The notes: generated by a model from the letters alone, not told the origin. DNA of 64,000 nt from DAOTXR01 sp034435375 (GCA_034435375.1 DAOTXR010000080.1:120550-184549), one strand, 5' to 3'. Shown: positions 52,418 through 61,508, numbered from the stretch's first letter. A program made the numbers and translations.

Positions 52418-53503
52418 ATGTCACCGAATCTGGAAGGCAAGGGATTCTACATCTGGAAGATCAATAAGTGCGAAAATGGTGACCCCAATGCGATTGTTAG
52501 GCGGGCACGTGATGCAGGTCTGACCCATGTGTTGATCAAGATCGCAGATGGTTCGCGCGCCTATAATGTAGACCTGGCCACACCACTGGTCGAAGGGCTG
52601 AAAGGTGCAGGGATCAAGTGCTGGGGCTGGCAGTTTGTCTATGGCGATGAGCCTTTCCGTGAAGCCGACATAGCTGTCCACCGTATCCGATCGCTTGGGC
52701 TGGATGGTTTCGTCGTCAACGCCGAAGTGGACTACAAAGGCAAACACGCCGCTGCCAGCGCATACATGGAGAGCCTGACTTCACGGGCTGGCATACCAGT
52801 CGGACTGAGTTCGTTCCGATATCCTCAGTACCACCCCACGCTGCCCTGGGCTGAGTTCCTAAGCCGCTGCGAGGTAAATATGCCCCAAGTCTATTGGCTT
52901 CAGGCTGACAATCCGGCCCAGCAGCTTGATCGTTGCTTGGCTCAGTTCCAGCAGGTATATCCTGTCAGGCCAATTGTTCCGACTGGCGCGGCTTACGAAG
53001 AATATGGCTGGCGACCCAAGCCATCCCATATCCAGGAGTTCTTGCAACATGCCCTGGACATCGGCATTCCCGCAGTTAATTTCTGGTCCTGGGATTACGC
53101 TGGTAGCCCTTCAGGCAGCGACCTGTGGGACGTGATCGCCCGGTTTGATTGGCCAGTTAGCGTCCCTACCCATGATCTTGTGGATACCCTAGTCGATGCT
53201 CTCAACCGCGCCGACATTGACGCTTTAGTTGCCCTGTACCAGCCCAACGCCGTCATTGTCACATCCAGACAGACCATTCAGGGACTTTCTGCAATCCGCC
53301 AGTATTATACTGACCTCCTCATCAACCAGCTCCCCGGCGCAACATTCGTGGTGGAGACACGCGTGGCAGAGGGCAGCATGCGCAGCATCAAATGGGATGC
53401 TGTCGCCGCAACTAACGGCAAGGCTGTTAACGATGGGCAGGACACCCTTGGATTGCGCCTGGGGCTGATCCAGTATCACAGCAGCGTGTACCAGATCCTC
53501 TGA
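52418..53503 (+). CDS. Glycoside-hydrolase-like TIM-barrel protein with C-terminal SnoaL/NTF2-like domain
   Basis: The 361-residue protein starts with a (beta/alpha)8-like region (about 8-235): 'GKGFYIWKINKCENGDP', 'ARDAGLTHVLIKIADG', 'GLDGFVVNAEVDYKGK' and 'EVNMPQVYWLQ'. This resembles GH25-like or putative glycoside-hydrolase barrels. An NTF2/SnoaL-like fold follows (about 245-360; 'LVDALNRADIDALVALYQPNAVI'). There is no signal peptide, so it should be cytosolic unless exported by another route. The catalytic acids are not certain and the substrate is unknown. ATG 52418 follows AAAGG (7-base spacing); a TTG at 52385 is less likely. Confidence 0.65.
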   Translation: MSPNLEGKGFYIWKINKCENGDPNAIVRRARDAGLTHVLIKIADGSRAYNVDLATPLVEGLKGAGIKCWGWQFVYGDEPFREADIAVHRIRSLGLDGFVVNAEVDYKGKHAAASAYMESLTSRAGIPVGLSSFRYPQYHPTLPWAEFLSRCEVNMPQVYWLQADNPAQQLDRCLAQFQQVYPVRPIVPTGAAYEEYGWRPKPSHIQEFLQHALDIGIPAVNFWSWDYAGSPSGSDLWDVIARFDWPVSVPTHDLVDTLVDALNRADIDALVALYQPNAVIVTSRQTIQGLSAIRQYYTDLLINQLPGATFVVETRVAEGSMRSIKWDAVAATNGKAVNDGQDTLGLRLGLIQYHSSVYQIL

Positions 53504-53540
53504 TATGCACGCTTGTAACTTATCCCTCAGCTACGGGATG

Positions 53541-54530
53541 TCAGTGTCCTAACCCAGCCCGGATGGCATCTGGCACGCCTCCCTCCACTGCTCGGCGGGC
53601 CTGGCGTATGGCGTTCAGGATGCCAATTGCGTTTGTGCGCCCATGCCCAACGATCACCACACCGTTGACACCCAACAGCGGCGCGCCGCCGATCTCGAAA
53701 GGGTCAACATGGCGGCTGATGCGGTCGAAGGCCGGCTTGGCCATCAGCCCGCCCAGCGATGTGCCAACCCCGGCCCTGATCTCACGTTTGATCAACTTGC
53801 CCATCATGCTAGCCGTCGCTTCAATACTCTTGATGAAGATATTGCCAGTGAAGCCATCGTGAATCACGACGTCAGTCTCGCCCGCCAGCACTTCTTTAGG
53901 CTCCACATTGCCAATGTAATTGACAGGGGCTTCTCTGATCAATGGGATGGTGTCTTTGATCAGCTGGTTGCCCTTGCCCTCTTCCTCACCATTGCTGAGC
54001 AGCGCCACACGTGGTCGCTCAATGCCCATTGCTTGTGCAGCATACAGGCTGGCCATCACTCCAAACTGCACTAGAAATTCGGGCTTGCAGTCGGCATTGG
54101 CCCCAATGTCGGCTGCAACCACATGACCATTCAGGTGCGGAAAAATGGCGGTCAACGCAGGGCGTCTGACTCCCCGGATACGCTTGAGCGTATAGAGTGT
54201 AGCGATGGTCAGAACACCACCAGTGTTGCCGGCGGTGACGTAGGCATCTGCATTGCCCTCTTGCACCAATCGCATGCCAACATGCATCGATGAGTCTGGC
54301 TTGTGCTCAGCAGCCTCAGTGGGTTTGTCAGTCATCTCTACCACCTGGCTGGCATGGACAATCTCCAGTTTGAGGCCGCCTGTTTCGTGCTTGGCAAGCT
54401 CGGTTTCTACCTTCGCGCGATCGCCTACAAGAATGATCTCGTCACCCCACTCCCGGGCTGCCAACACCGCCCCCGCCACATCGGGAACGGGGTAGTTGTC
54501 ACTGCCCATAGCATCAACAACAATGCGCAT
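53541..54530 (-). CDS. plsX: Phosphate acyltransferase PlsX
   Basis: PlsX turns acyl-ACP into acyl-phosphate for PlsY in phospholipid synthesis. The 329-residue protein has the start 'MRIVVDAMGSDNYP' and 'TAGNTGGV', and the C-terminal part 'VIHDGFTGNIFIKSIEA' and 'APLLGVNGVVIVGHGRTNA' typical of the family. ATG 54530 follows GGGAGGG; ATG 54548 lacks a site. It is downstream of the LON-domain gene (26 bases), so they are probably one unit. No rpmF or fabD/H genes are near, although such links are common elsewhere. Confidence 0.96.
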   Translation of the reverse strand: MRIVVDAMGSDNYPVPDVAGAVLAAREWGDEIILVGDRAKVETELAKHETGGLKLEIVHASQVVEMTDKPTEAAEHKPDSSMHVGMRLVQEGNADAYVTAGNTGGVLTIATLYTLKRIRGVRRPALTAIFPHLNGHVVAADIGANADCKPEFLVQFGVMASLYAAQAMGIERPRVALLSNGEEEGKGNQLIKDTIPLIREAPVNYIGNVEPKEVLAGETDVVIHDGFTGNIFIKSIEATASMMGKLIKREIRAGVGTSLGGLMAKPAFDRISRHVDPFEIGGAPLLGVNGVVIVGHGRTNAIGILNAIRQARRAVEGGVPDAIRAGLGH

Positions 54531-54556
54531 GTCAGGCCCTCCCTGCATGAAAGGTA

Positions 54557-55222
54557 TCAGTTTGGTGAAAAAGGCTCTGACGAGCCACTACGCCGCCGTT
54601 CTTGTTCAGCAATGTAGTTGAGCAACATCCTCTCACGTCTCAAAAGAGATTGTTCTACCTTCAAGATGCTTGGTAGGTCGTCGGTGGCCAGGATGCTCTG
54701 CTTCTCATCCAGTGGCAGCGGCAGCACCGCTGCCGCAAAATAGGCCAGGGCCGCTCCATCCTGGGGGATCTGATCCAGGGAGACTTTTAGGTCCATGATG
54801 TCAATCAAGATGTGCAAGTAAGCACGTAACGCTAGGCCCAGGTATGCGGCTGAGGGCTGTACTTCCGGACTTTGGGTGCCTTGCAGAGGATAGTCCTCCA
54901 CCATACCGGTTGGGTAGGGTTGATCCTGGGTTAACTCCTTAATCCTGAAACGCTGGTAGCCTACTACCTGGATGTTCATCCGGCCATCTGGCAGTCGATC
55001 GACATGAGTCACATGAGCCAGAGTGCCAACCTCGTGCGGGATAGCCTCTCCCCCCACCTCTACTCCCTCGCGGATCAGCACTACACCGAATGGTGCACTC
55101 TGCTGAATACATCGCCCAATCATCAATCGATAGCGCGGCTCGAAAATGTGCAACGGCAGGATCATCCCCGGAAACAGGACAGCATTCAAAGGGAACAACG
55201 GTAATTTGCGCAACTCGCTCAT
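54557..55222 (-). CDS. LON N-terminal substrate-binding domain protein
   Basis: The 221-residue protein is a stand-alone LON N-domain: 'LPLFPLNAVLFPGMILPLHIFEPRYR' spans residues 6-31 (quoted in part: LFPLNAVLFPGM, HIFEPRYRLM). It is followed by the beta barrel ('VGTLAHVTHVDRLPDGRMNI') and a helical bundle. It has neither the AAA+ nor the protease domain of Lon, so it is not a protease. Such proteins are thought to bind substrates or cofactors; the role here is unknown. ATG 55222 follows AGAGGGG. It is the first gene of the unit with plsX. Confidence 0.88.
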   Translation of the reverse strand: MSELRKLPLFPLNAVLFPGMILPLHIFEPRYRLMIGRCIQQSAPFGVVLIREGVEVGGEAIPHEVGTLAHVTHVDRLPDGRMNIQVVGYQRFRIKELTQDQPYPTGMVEDYPLQGTQSPEVQPSAAYLGLALRAYLHILIDIMDLKVSLDQIPQDGAALAYFAAAVLPLPLDEKQSILATDDLPSILKVEQSLLRRERMLLNYIAEQERRRSGSSEPFSPN

Positions 55223-55407
55223 CAAAAGGCACCCCTCTACCTCTAATTCAACCATCGTCAGATAAGTCTTCGCATGGAAGAATAACACATTACTACCCCT
55301 CCCTCACTACCCTGCCCATTGAGAGAGTGTCTAATAGAGTGGATATGGAGGGCTAAAATCGCCTGACCCGTTAACACCATGACCACCCTTTTGAGCACTC
55401 CCGCCCA

Positions 55408-55435
55408 TTGACAGGGCTGCCCGCCATGCTATAAT
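55408..55435 (+). promoter_or_regulatory. tRNA-Leu promoter
   Basis: TTGACA (55408-55413), 16 bases, TATAAT (55430-55435) with a TGC extension before the -10. The tRNA begins 12 bases after the -10. Confidence 0.85.
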
Positions 55436-55447
55436 GATCGTTGCTTT

Positions 55448-55529
55448 GCCCCGGTGGCGGAATTGGCATACGCGGCAGGTTGAGGGCCTGTGCCCTTAGG
55501 GCGTGGAGGTTCGAGTCCTCTCCGGGGCA
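55448..55529 (+). tRNA. tRNA-Leu (anticodon GAG)
   Basis: An 82-base cloverleaf: 7-bp acceptor GCCCCGG/CCGGGGC, D arm GCGGAATTGGC..., anticodon loop TTGAGGG (GAG, reads CUC/CUU), long class II variable arm (GCCCTTAGGGC), T loop TTCGAGT, discriminator A. The 3' CCA is not encoded (ACCT follows). Confidence 0.97.
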
Positions 55530-55535
55530 CCTTGT

Positions 55536-55571
55536 AGTGCCTGTCTTGAATAGGACAGGCACTCTTGTTTG
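55536..55571 (+). terminator. tRNA-Leu terminator
   Basis: A 10-bp perfect stem AGTGCCTGTC / GACAGGCACT with an 8-base loop, followed by CTTGTTTG. Confidence 0.8.
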
Positions 55572-55576
55572 TCCTC

Positions 55577-58015
55577 CTATCTCCCTACAGGTGACTGCGC
55601 CTGGAGCATCGCCACCAGCCGTGCAACCAGTCCCATCAGGTCAAAGGTGTAGGTCTGAACATAATCCTGTGCCATATGACGGGCCAATTCAATGTGCCCA
55701 GCCCGAATGAGCGGCTTCACATGGGGACGGAAGTCGCGCATTGTGACGATCAGCCGATCCTGGTCGTCAGTCATGATTCCCCAAGCGAGAGCTTTGGTGT
55801 TGCCATCGTCCTTGGCGGTCATGAAGCGGGCCAGCGACGATCCCTGCGCTACGCGACCCACATTGGAGTACACCTCATCACCCCGTATGAGCTCATTCAG
55901 TACGGGGAACTGCTCTGGGATCTCTTTCAGCATAAACTGAAGCCATGGGGGCAAACCTACCAGCAGCTTGAGGATGCCGATGTTCAAGCTCGCACCACGC
56001 ATAGCAACCGCCTTGTTGGCAGCCAGGATGTAGCTGAAGGCACGCAGATTGCCGATGAGTAGGGTCCGCTTGAGAGCAAAGGCTTGAAACGCAGCAATGC
56101 CTTCAGGTGTGTTGGGCGGCTCAATACGTCGGTAGGCCTGGTAAGCTTCCCAGGTGTCATCCCAAATCCACACCAGGTTATCGGCCAGGTTGCGAAATGT
56201 GATCGGGAAGAGCCGCTCGTGAGGCTCAACCGGTGAGGCATCGACCGGGATGAGAAGCGCCGGATTAGTCACGCGGCCACGTTGCAGCGAGTGCTGAATG
56301 GCAGCCAGGGCTTTGCGCTCGGCTACTGTGCTGGCACGGGCTCGAAACTCGTCAATGGCTGTTTGCACACTCGGAGATGGCTTGTAGTGGGCTGCGTGGA
56401 AAATCCGTGTGATCACAAGCAAATCGTTGATCGTAAGCCGTGTGCCGGTCTGTGCTAGCAGCCTGCGCAGCTGAAAAATGCTTGAGATGTCCCAGATCGT
56501 GGTCTCGGCTGAGATCTCCGGCACCTGGCGGTAAGGTATCGCCTCTGACAGAAACGCCGACGATGGCTCGATGTCTAGTGGCTGCACAAGCGGCGCTTCA
56601 CTGGGTGCAATATGGATACACCGTTCGCACCATCGCACTGCTCCGTTGGTCAGCACCTCGGCCATGGCCAGCGACCAAGTTCCATCAAAAAAGACGTGCG
56701 ACTGGTCGAAGATCAAGCTGTTCTCTGTTCGGATGATTGTCAGTGGATGGTCACCAATTCCCCGATGAGTCCGGCGTAATTCGGCCAGCGACCGATCGCG
56801 TGGAAGAATATCCCAATTGATGATGATAGGCGCACGGTCCAGGCGGTCCAGACTTTCTTGGGTTTCACGGGGAAGCGAGCGCCGTAGCCGTGCCTGCCGC
56901 GAGCGCGGCGTTTCGGCCAGAAGTATATCTACTGGAACCTCACCGGCAGAAGGCGGGGACTGACGGCTTCGTTGCTCCAAAATGGCGCGCAGCTGCCATT
57001 TGACGCGGGAAGCAGGAGCCATGTCTAGATACCCGACCAACCCACCGTCGGTGCGGCGGAAAAGGTGATCCCCATGCATTACCAGTTGATCGCCGGCAGG
57101 GTCGAACAACTGCCCATTTTCGATTCGCAGAGGCCAGCGGCCCCCGGAATATTCATAGACAACCGGGGCGCCGTTTTCGTCGTGATCTACAACCGGGATC
57201 AGATAGTACCGTCCACAGATCACTAGCCCGATCCGTGCGTCCCACAGCGGAATGCCTTCCTTGTCATCAAGGAAACGCCCCGGCTTGGTGTGGGCCAACA
57301 ACGACATCTGCCTCTTGAAAGCCTCGCGCTGCGCCGCCGCAAGCTCCTGATGCTCCCGCTGTATCTCCACCCTGAGGTCATGAGGGAGAGATGCCAACCG
57401 TGGTGCGATGAACTCCTGAAAGGCCGCCTGGCGCACGTCAGCATAAGTACCATTGAGCGGCGCATGATACGGGCGTGCCATCTCCCAGTCACGCTGGAGT
57501 CGCACGAACAAATTGTCATGGGCTAAGCCAGCTCTGTGAGCAGCCTTTGACAACAGCCTGAGCGTGATCCATTCGTCCCACACCACGCCCATCAGTTCAT
57601 CGTAGTTCCACAGAAACTGGATGACGGTCATCGTCCAGGCAGTCAGGTCATCTAGCTCGGTCGATTCTGGCGGGCGTTGGAGGTGGTAGCCGATTGTCTC
57701 GTTGGTAAAATGGGCCAGATCCTCACGCAGGCCAAACTTGAGGTAGAACTGCCACGATCCCTGAGGGTAAGCTCGTGGCTGGCCTGTAAGCCAGGTTCGC
57801 AGGCGCTGCACAATGTCGAGGATGATAGCAGGAACGACGATCAGGACTATGTAAATGACTTGGTTGATAAGCTCATCTGCGTGGAAACGCTTGTGTGCAA
57901 TCTCGTCCCGAGATCGCACTCGCCGGGCATTCAACAGTGTAAACCCGCTGCGCAACAACCCGCGCAGCGTGCCAGAGTCATAGTAGGATTCGAGAGGTTC
58001 GGATTCGGCTGACAT
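55577..58015 (-). CDS. Large protein of unknown function with one membrane helix and an acyltransferase-like HxxxDG motif
   Basis: I do not recognise this 812-residue protein. Near the N-terminus is one hydrophobic helix (~50-68). A helical, Trp-rich region follows ('LREDLAHFTNETIGYH', 'IQFLWNYDELMGVVWDEW'). The middle part has beta strands with 'IPVVDHDENGAPVVYEYSG', and a C-terminal half (~400-812) is rich in helices. Residues 440-445 read HVFFDG, in the context 'SLIFDQSHVFFDGTWSLAMAE'. This resembles the H-x3-D-G site of carnitine/condensation-type acyltransferases, but the rest does not confirm that. It is a single-gene unit between tRNA-Leu and panE. The reading frame is long, unbroken and clearly coding. 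Confidence 0.7.
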   Translation of the reverse strand: MSAESEPLESYYDSGTLRGLLRSGFTLLNARRVRSRDEIAHKRFHADELINQVIYIVLIVVPAIILDIVQRLRTWLTGQPRAYPQGSWQFYLKFGLREDLAHFTNETIGYHLQRPPESTELDDLTAWTMTVIQFLWNYDELMGVVWDEWITLRLLSKAAHRAGLAHDNLFVRLQRDWEMARPYHAPLNGTYADVRQAAFQEFIAPRLASLPHDLRVEIQREHQELAAAQREAFKRQMSLLAHTKPGRFLDDKEGIPLWDARIGLVICGRYYLIPVVDHDENGAPVVYEYSGGRWPLRIENGQLFDPAGDQLVMHGDHLFRRTDGGLVGYLDMAPASRVKWQLRAILEQRSRQSPPSAGEVPVDILLAETPRSRQARLRRSLPRETQESLDRLDRAPIIINWDILPRDRSLAELRRTHRGIGDHPLTIIRTENSLIFDQSHVFFDGTWSLAMAEVLTNGAVRWCERCIHIAPSEAPLVQPLDIEPSSAFLSEAIPYRQVPEISAETTIWDISSIFQLRRLLAQTGTRLTINDLLVITRIFHAAHYKPSPSVQTAIDEFRARASTVAERKALAAIQHSLQRGRVTNPALLIPVDASPVEPHERLFPITFRNLADNLVWIWDDTWEAYQAYRRIEPPNTPEGIAAFQAFALKRTLLIGNLRAFSYILAANKAVAMRGASLNIGILKLLVGLPPWLQFMLKEIPEQFPVLNELIRGDEVYSNVGRVAQGSSLARFMTAKDDGNTKALAWGIMTDDQDRLIVTMRDFRPHVKPLIRAGHIELARHMAQDYVQTYTFDLMGLVARLVAMLQAQSPVGR

Positions 58016-58103
58016 GTCCTGATCCAGTAGGTCGCCGCTAAGCTCCTGGCTGTTATCCTAGCACCACCCCAATTCTACTGCCAGTCGTGGGACTGCTTAC
58101 TCC

Positions 58104-59165
58104 CTAGTTCCTCTGGCGATCAGGGTAGCCTCGCGCAATGTTCACGGCTGCGAGCAAAAGTTCCGGGTTGTGGCGGTAGGCATCCCACGGTATGCGACCT
58201 GCGGCAATATCTGAGACGGTCAGTGCCAGGGCGTGGTTCACGGGTGCCAGGCGCTTTAGACTGTCGGCAGACTGGACCACTGCGCCGTTCAGCCAGGCCA
58301 CCTCGGTCTTTCGCTGGCCGGACCGCAATGCGGCGAGCAGGGAGGGCAACTTGTCACCGCGCCCACTGCTGACCTGCCGCCTGAGCAGCAACCGAAGAGC
58401 AAAGGGGGGTACATGTCTAACCAATGCCCCAAAGGTCCGGGCTGGTGCTCCAGGTAGATCGACCAGATCTATGCCTTTGAGATCCATTATCCATAACGCC
58501 TCTCTCAATGCAGCCCATTCCACTCCGAACAGCGTTGGGTCACTGAAGACCTCACCAGGCGTCATATCCACAATAGCTGGCACTGCATTGGCCACCATGT
58601 TCAACAACAGTTTGGACCACTTGAGCGCATTGGAATTCCGTACAACCTGGAGGGATAGCGTCGTTTGTCGCAAAGCCGCCGTAACGAGGTCTGCTGCCGG
58701 CGAGTCGTCTGCCACTGCCACGCCCCGTCTCTTCTCTTCCACCACCGTGCCCAATGTAGGCATCGACACCGGCGAGGTAAGTGATGCCGCGACAACCCTC
58801 TCACTTCCAAAGATCGAACGCAAAGTGTCTTCATTGCCGATCCCGTTCTGAAAGCTGACTAGAGGGGGTGGTTCTGGGAGGTATGCCTGTAACTCCCAGG
58901 CTGCTGAGGCTGTGTCATAAGCCTTCACAGTGAAGGCGATCCAGTCAAAAGGTGTGGGCTGGTTCAACGCTGCGGCGAGTGTGTCAACGGCGCGAAGTGT
59001 GCGGATAGAATGGATACCGTCCCGCAAGTGCAAGGTGATACCTCTGGCCTCGACTGCCTGGATCAGGGGCGTCCGTCCCAGCAATGTTACCCCGTGGCCA
59101 GCCAGAGCCAGGTGCCCACCAATGTAGCAGCCTACAGCACCCGCTCCGTAGATCAGAACCTGCAT
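58104..59165 (-). CDS. panE: 2-dehydropantoate 2-reductase (ketopantoate reductase)
   Basis: PanE reduces ketopantoate to pantoate with NADPH in coenzyme A synthesis. The 353-residue protein has the Rossmann motif GAGAVGCYIGG, 'FTVKAYDT', 'SFQNGIGNEDTL' and the catalytic Lys region 'ALKWSKLLLNMVANA'. The ApbA_C helical domain follows ('LPSLLAALRSGQRKTEVAWLNGAV'). It is somewhat longer than E. coli PanE (303), mostly in the C domain. Other ApbA/PanE-family reductases look alike, so the substrate is probable but not proven. It is downstream of the peptidyl-prolyl isomerase gene on the same strand. Confidence 0.88.
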   Translation of the reverse strand: MQVLIYGAGAVGCYIGGHLALAGHGVTLLGRTPLIQAVEARGITLHLRDGIHSIRTLRAVDTLAAALNQPTPFDWIAFTVKAYDTASAAWELQAYLPEPPPLVSFQNGIGNEDTLRSIFGSERVVAASLTSPVSMPTLGTVVEEKRRGVAVADDSPAADLVTAALRQTTLSLQVVRNSNALKWSKLLLNMVANAVPAIVDMTPGEVFSDPTLFGVEWAALREALWIMDLKGIDLVDLPGAPARTFGALVRHVPPFALRLLLRRQVSSGRGDKLPSLLAALRSGQRKTEVAWLNGAVVQSADSLKRLAPVNHALALTVSDIAAGRIPWDAYRHNPELLLAAVNIARGYPDRQRN

Positions 59166-59285
59166 GGTTATACCTTCCCGCGCTCAGATTGTCGTCCGAT
59201 GATAACGTACTGTGTTCCACACAATCAAACAGGGGCCAGCCAGTGCCGACCCCTGCTCCCGTGATGCAAGCAATGTCCCCCGTAT

Positions 59286-60485
59286 CTATGGCAGACTCGG
59301 GATGTAGTTTTGCCAGGAGTCGTCAATTGTGACATCTGCCTCGTCACGCCACTGCGATACTAGCTCACTGAATTGTCGCTGACGTTGGCTTTCTTTGTCG
59401 CTGTCGGTGGTTGGTACTTCCTGCCGGTCGTAGACCTTGACGATGTACCAGCCTGTCTCAGTCTCAATAGGGCCACTGATCTCACCCACGGGTAGATTAA
59501 AGACTGCTTCGCCGATCACCTCTTGAAGCTGCTCTTGGGTAACCCAGCCCAGGTCGCCCCCTTTGTATGCTGTGAACGAGTCCTGTGAAAGCTCAGCAGC
59601 AACTATGGCAAACTCCTCACCCGCGTTTAGCCTCTCTAGTGCACTGAGTGCTTCATCCTGCGTGGTGACCTGTATTTGGGCTACATGAGCCACGATCTTC
59701 GTGTCATCAACTTGCAGGGCAAGCTTCTCGACCAGCTTCTGACGATACAGGGTAACCCGCGCTCTCTCGTTCCATAGCTCCCTGACACGTGCTTCTGGAA
59801 TACCTGTAATGCTGCTGATCTCGCTAATGAACTCATTGACCCTCTGGCTATATTCTGCCTCGGTTAGCGTTGGTGCCGGGGTGAACGTCGGCGTGACAGT
59901 AGGCGGTGTGCTTGGCGTTGGGGTGAGCGTGGCTGTAGCCGTCGGGGTGACATCAGGTGCCAATGTGGGCGTCGGTAGGGGTGTCAGCGTATAGACAAAT
60001 GTCGGCGTGGCCGTCGGCGTCGAGGTCGGGCCTGCCGGTGTCAGTGTGGGAGTTGGTGTAGGCAGGGCGCTGCCTGAATAGTAGTCATCCACCTCTTGAT
60101 CGCTGACTGTGATGCCCATCTCTATGGCCTTCTGCATCACGAGCAGGTCGTTGATCATGTTCTCCATGTCGAGCTCGGCATAGAAGGCTGCATCGATCCC
60201 CAGTTGCTCTGGCGATACCGCACCCGCCTGAATGACATAGTCGAATTTGACACGTTGCTGGAACTCGGCAGCGGAGATCCGGTCATCGTTGACAGAGACT
60301 ATGACATGCCGGGGCTTGAGGATGTACTCATTAATAGCAGCGAAGGCCAGCAGGCCCAAAACGGCTAACCCTATAACTGCTGTACCTATCAGAACCGCGC
60401 GCTGGATATTGGCTTCACGCTGCGCTCGGGATATCTGTCGGCGTGTGGGAGCTGGTTTGGCTGCTGTCACAGGGCGTCTAGCCAT
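59286..60485 (-). CDS. Membrane-anchored parvulin-type peptidyl-prolyl isomerase (SurA/PrsA-like)
   Basis: The 399-residue protein has a basic N-terminus, one transmembrane helix (~30-52), and a SurA-type N-domain ('VSVNDDRISAAEFQQRVKFD'). A ~65-residue Thr/Pro-rich insertion (about 138-205) follows. A parvulin domain lies near 265-365 ('SALERLNAGEEFAIVAAELS', 'KGGDLGWV', 'GEISGPIETETGWYIVKV'). It should help fold exported proteins outside the membrane. The Thr/Pro insertion inside the chaperone module is unlike SurA or PrsA and matches the linkers of other exported proteins in the window. It lies 145 bases behind rpsR. Confidence 0.88.
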   Translation of the reverse strand: MARRPVTAAKPAPTRRQISRAQREANIQRAVLIGTAVIGLAVLGLLAFAAINEYILKPRHVIVSVNDDRISAAEFQQRVKFDYVIQAGAVSPEQLGIDAAFYAELDMENMINDLLVMQKAIEMGITVSDQEVDDYYSGSALPTPTPTLTPAGPTSTPTATPTFVYTLTPLPTPTLAPDVTPTATATLTPTPSTPPTVTPTFTPAPTLTEAEYSQRVNEFISEISSITGIPEARVRELWNERARVTLYRQKLVEKLALQVDDTKIVAHVAQIQVTTQDEALSALERLNAGEEFAIVAAELSQDSFTAYKGGDLGWVTQEQLQEVIGEAVFNLPVGEISGPIETETGWYIVKVYDRQEVPTTDSDKESQRQRQFSELVSQWRDEADVTIDDSWQNYIPSLP

Positions 60486-60630
60486 AGGTCGTTCGATCTC
60501 CTCACAAACGAAAAGGGCATAGACCCATCCATCTACACCCTCAGGCTCGGTCCACCTGCAAATCTACCAAGAGGACCACTGTGGCGAACAAACACGGATG
60601 AGCTGTCGAGTATGGATGGCAAAACAGGTA

Positions 60631-61002
60631 TCAGCTCTCCATGGTATGTTCGCTCGTGAATGGCAGGAGCGCCAGGTGGCGTGCCCGCTTGACAGCACGG
60701 GCCAATGCACGCTGGTGTTTAGCACAGGTGCCAGTCTGGCGGCGTGGCATGATCTTACCCCGGTCATCAATGTAGCGGCGCAGCATCTCATACTCTTTGT
60801 AGTCGATGCTAGCTGTCCTCTCCACGCAGAAGGTGCAGGCTCTGGCGCGTCCGTAGCGACCCCGGCCAGATCGAGGGCCACCGCCTCGCCCCTGCCCTTC
60901 ACGAGGGGGGCCAAAGCGTCGGCCACCGCGTGCTTCCTGCTCTCCTTCGAGGTCTTCCCCCTCAAGGCCTTCATCTAGTTCGTCGTAATCCATAGCAGTC
61001 AA
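60631..61002 (-). CDS. rpsR: 30S ribosomal protein S18
   Basis: S18 binds S6 and 16S rRNA in the platform of the small subunit. The last ~70 residues are the S18 core: 'CTFCVERTASIDYKEYEML', 'RGKIMPRRQTGTCAKHQR', 'LARAVKRARHLALLPF'. The ~50-residue N-terminal extension is unusual: first acidic (DELDEGLEGEDLEGEQE), then Gly/Arg-rich. The start is uncertain: TTG 61002 is eight bases after GAGGAG, and ATG 60993 is another choice. It is the third gene of rpsF-ssb-rpsR, the classic order. Confidence 0.95.
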   Translation of the reverse strand: MTAMDYDELDEGLEGEDLEGEQEARGGRRFGPPREGQGRGGGPRSGRGRYGRARACTFCVERTASIDYKEYEMLRRYIDDRGKIMPRRQTGTCAKHQRALARAVKRARHLALLPFTSEHTMES

Positions 61003-61029
61003 GGTTGTCACTCCTCGAATGTGTGTGGT

Positions 61030-61428
61030 CTAGAAAGCAAAATGATCGTTCCCCGGCGTTCCTTCATCGTTCATGGGCGGGACTGGTGTGCTGCGACGGT
61101 CCCCCAGCACGATCATTTCGCTGGCCACTAGCTCCGTGCGGTAATGTTTCTTACCGTCTTCGTCTTCCCAGCCGCGGGTCTGCAAGCGGCCTTCGACGTA
61201 CACTTGTTGGCCCTTCCTGAGATACTGATTACATATCTCGGCTAGGCTGCCCCATGCCACAACGTTGAACCACTCTGACTCTTCGTGCCGTTCCCCTTCG
61301 GCGGATGTCCAGGTCCGTGTAGTCACAACGCTGAAAGACGTGACTGGGCGGCCACTAGGCGTATACCGCATTTCTGGATCGCGTCCTAAATGGCCGATGA
61401 CCATGACTTTGTTGAGACCCCTACTCAT
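61030..61428 (-). CDS. ssb: Single-stranded DNA-binding protein
   Basis: The 132-residue SSB has the OB-fold with 'NKVMVIGHLGRDPEMRYTPSG', shown here in two parts (NKVMVIGHLGRDPE; MRYTPSG). It also has 'TSFSVVTTRTW', 'ESEWFNVVAWG', 'YLRKGQQVYVEGRLQTR' and 'YRTELVASEM'. The C-terminal tail is short and ends DHFAF instead of the usual DDDIPF-type tip. ATG 61428 follows GAGGAGA; upstream in-frame codons overlap rpsF and are not used. It sits between rpsF and rpsR, as in most bacteria. Confidence 0.97.
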   Translation of the reverse strand: MSRGLNKVMVIGHLGRDPEMRYTPSGRPVTSFSVVTTRTWTSAEGERHEESEWFNVVAWGSLAEICNQYLRKGQQVYVEGRLQTRGWEDEDGKKHYRTELVASEMIVLGDRRSTPVPPMNDEGTPGNDHFAF

Positions 61429-61508
61429 GAACGTCTCCTCACTCACTACCAGCAGCCAACTCACTGATACAACAGGGGTTGAAAAGGTTGCAGGCCTATC
61501 GGATGCTC

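Noticed and set aside
59858..60060. Tandem DNA repeat
   Set aside because: The repetition is a coding low-complexity Thr/Pro linker with varied codons, not a DNA-level repeat array.
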